Source: Temnopleurus reevesii (lineage: Eukaryota; Echinodermata; Echinoidea; Temnopleuroida; Temnopleuridae). Taken from it: a stretch of 22,104 nucleotides of DNA. Position numbers and translations under genes: made by a program. The notes under the pieces are model-generated. The model saw only the letters and a list, made by a program, of their open reading frames with translations. It did no database searches and was not told the origin of the DNA. Location: assembly GCA_036244855.1 (NCBI GenBank), contig BQKZ01001368.1, positions 1-22,104 of the forward strand, read 5' to 3'. Of this stretch, positions 20,197 through 22,104 are shown in pieces (position 1 is the first letter of the stretch; the number at the start of each line of letters is the position of its first letter).

Positions 20197-20924
20197 TTAT
20201 AGTTTGCAGAATTGTAGCTCTTTTGAATTATTTTGTTCTGATAATTTGTTCTTGCAATTTCGGTACCTGCGCCTCATAGCTTTGTTGACATTTCTTAAGG
20301 GTCCTATTACCACCTCCAAACTCTGTATGTTATTTCAAAATCCTTGTTATATTTGTTGTTGTTGATTGGTCAAAAAGCCATTCATTAATTAACAATCCGG
20401 CTATGTACTTGATAAAAGACAATCTGTAAGCTTTGTTAAGTCTGCAAATTCCCCCATTAAAATTATACTACTTTAAATTAGGGGGTAATTCAGAATGCTT
20501 GATGAATGAAAATGAGCACACACTTACTCTTAAAAAAAATTAAGTAATGTCTTTAGCAAGTAGATACTTAATAATAATTATGTACCCTTTTGGTTTAGAC
20601 GGAAATTGACAATCTTATTCCCAAATTTTTACAACATATCTAGTACATAATTACTCCAATGTAAGAAGATATTTAGTGCATAAGACTGCTCAAATTCGGT
20701 CGGATGGTACTTAAATGTTTGAGAATGTCCGTTCATTCGAATTCTGGTAAAGTTGGTCGTGAAATACTAAACATAAATAATTATTGTATTCAAATAATGT
20801 CAATATTGTTTTAAAAGTATTTAAAGATATCCAAAGTACAGGTTAGTTTTAAGATTTTGCATCCAGTGAACGTATGCGAGTTGCAGGCCTATAACGAACA
20901 TGCCTTTGAAAATGACTAAATTGC
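20197..20924. other. AT-rich intergenic DNA, nothing recognised
   Basis: No supported frame or repeat. The minus-strand frame at 21033-20821 lies mostly in the SINE-like element. Confidence 0.6.
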
Positions 20925-21095
20925 ATTGTGCTGCACTCAACCCAGGTGAGGTGAATGGGTACCGGTAGGAAGAAATTCCTTGAATGCAGTGAGCGCCGAA
21001 TGGTAGCCATGCTATAGCCGGGTAATAATGCACAGAGCGCTTAGAAACACTTCGTATTAAGCGCTATATAAATGTTGTGTATTATTATTATTATT
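20925..21095 (+). mobile_element. SINE-like element with (ATT)n tail (copy 2)
   Basis: The head (20925-20990) matches window positions 1-65 in reverse. It continues through GAGCGCTTAGAAACACTTCG and AAGCGCTATATAAATG into an (ATT)n tail. A short non-coding unit ending in a simple tail is typical of SINEs, and the AAGCGCTATATAAATG end recalls repeats I associate with echinoderm genomes, though I cannot name the family. Target duplications are not obvious. Confidence 0.7.
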
Positions 21096-22075
21096 GCAAA
21101 AAATTTGTTTGTTCTCATATTTGATTTGGCATCAGGGATATGTTAAATGATTAAATGATATGATTAAATGACATATTGAAATGCAAAGGTCTTGGTATGA
21201 TGTTGCAATTTACGATACAAGTGCTATCACAATGAATAGCATCATTTTATGCCCTTATTCTGTCCATTAAATCAATTCATTCAATTCCTAGTTATATTCA
21301 ATTGGAACAAAAGTTATGAATAAATTACAACGTCATGCAGTCTAATATTGAAGTGAAATGAACTCATTTGTTTTCTTGCGCCAATCTATACATTCATGTA
21401 TTAAAAAAAGTGCGCAGAAAGTTGCAATCTGCAGCAGCTTCAACCCCCCCCCCCCAAAAAAAATGAAAATGTGCACCTGCACAATTTTAAAGAGAAAACA
21501 AACACCGAAATACTTTGTGCTGTCAGTTGATGGATAAAATTCATCAGATGAGTAAACTTAGAAAATTTGAATCAAATCTGGTAATCCGATGAAAAATTAT
21601 ACATTTTCAAAATCTCGGTGGTAGCACGATCCCTGCTGCTGATAGGGATCCCTCGTGTTGGCACCTTTGTCGGAATCTGTGACGTCATGTGGGAGATCTT
21701 CCCAATCATTATGTGTACCAACTTTCACATTTCTTCCTTTTTTTCGGAAAATTCGATGAGTATGTCGATTTCTCGCTGGAGCAGTTTGTCTTTATCAATT
21801 CTGCATGTATTTAGTGAGGAATAATGCTGAGCCTTCATTCTGAATTTTAATAAGTACATTTTACAATAATTTCATGCAAAGTGAATAGGTAGCTATACGC
21901 TATTACATCAAATATTCTGCCAAAGTTGCCAACTCAAGGATCGCCATCAGCTGATCAGTGGATACCACCAAAACTTTGACAATTTGTAACTTTTGAATGG
22001 ATTGTCAGATCATGGTCAAATTTTCACAGTTTGTGAAATCTAATTTTCCTTCATTCACAGGCAGGCGCGCACCGT
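21096..22075. other. Intergenic DNA with a small hairpin
   Basis: Contains a C12 tract (21444-21455) and a 68-codon frame (21618-21824, GTG start) in a segment a little richer in G+C than its surroundings. Inside it GATCCCT and AGGGATC form a perfect 7-bp stem with a 9-base loop (21628-21650). I cannot tell whether this is a repeat, a UTR or a structured RNA. Confidence 0.4.
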
Positions 22076-22104
22076 GGGGGGGGGGGGGGGGGGGGGGGGG
22101 GGGG
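22076..22104 (+). repeat. Terminal run of 29 G
   Basis: The window ends in an unbroken G run after GGCAGGCGCGCACCGT. It may be a real G tract, or mark where sequencing or assembly failed. Confidence 0.9.

Noticed and set aside
21618..21824. 68-codon frame near the right end
   Set aside because: It needs a GTG start, shows no signal-peptide or domain pattern that holds up, and includes the small hairpin.

Overview
The window looks like non-coding-rich nuclear DNA from a marine invertebrate, most likely an echinoderm. It is AT-rich by eye, full of microsatellites, long poly-G/poly-C tracts and short foldback elements, and its only convincing gene is split by introns of 2.1-2.6 kb with GT..AG borders. 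A SINE-like repeat ending in an (ATT)n tail and hairpin MITEs with GGGCCCCGTAACATAAA ends resemble repeats I associate with echinoderms. This is recognition from memory, not a search. There are no bacterial features, rRNA genes, CRISPR arrays or canonical tRNA genes.

The main result is a four-exon plus-strand gene that no single ORF shows: exon 1 11556-11631, exon 2 13720-13804, exon 3 16050-16158, exon 4 18711-18761. Spliced in phase (intron phases 1, 2, 0) it encodes 106 residues. These are a signal peptide, a short peptide with two CxxC pairs (C-x2-C-x11-C-x2-C), a Lys-Arg processing site exactly at the exon 2/3 junction, and a Pro-rich plus helical C-terminal part. The layout is that of a small secreted peptide-hormone or neuropeptide precursor. 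I do not recognise the family.

The left flank holds a truncated SINE-like copy (1-65), a PIF/Harbinger-like MITE (320-449), a probable non-LTR retrotransposon tail (671-860, minus) and a candidate minus-strand signal-peptide exon (1608-1524) ending in a phase-1 GTAAGT donor. Upstream of that exon, an E2F-like 12-mer is exactly duplicated. From 1.9 to 11.4 kb the sequence is mostly intergenic: low-complexity tracts (3818-4095, 6004-6140, 7560-7660), three families of inverted-repeat elements, and two short clusters of transcription-factor-like motifs (about 5950 and 8245-8478).

The introns of the main gene contain a 300-bp imperfect tandem duplication (13.2-13.65 kb), a GC-richer island (14.27-14.47 kb), a degenerate 21-bp minisatellite (15675-15857) and a 115-bp tandem duplication (17.78-17.98 kb). 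The right flank (19-22.1 kb) carries second copies of a foldback element (19513-19685), the Harbinger-like MITE (20097-20196) and the SINE-like repeat (20925-21095), and ends in a run of 29 G.
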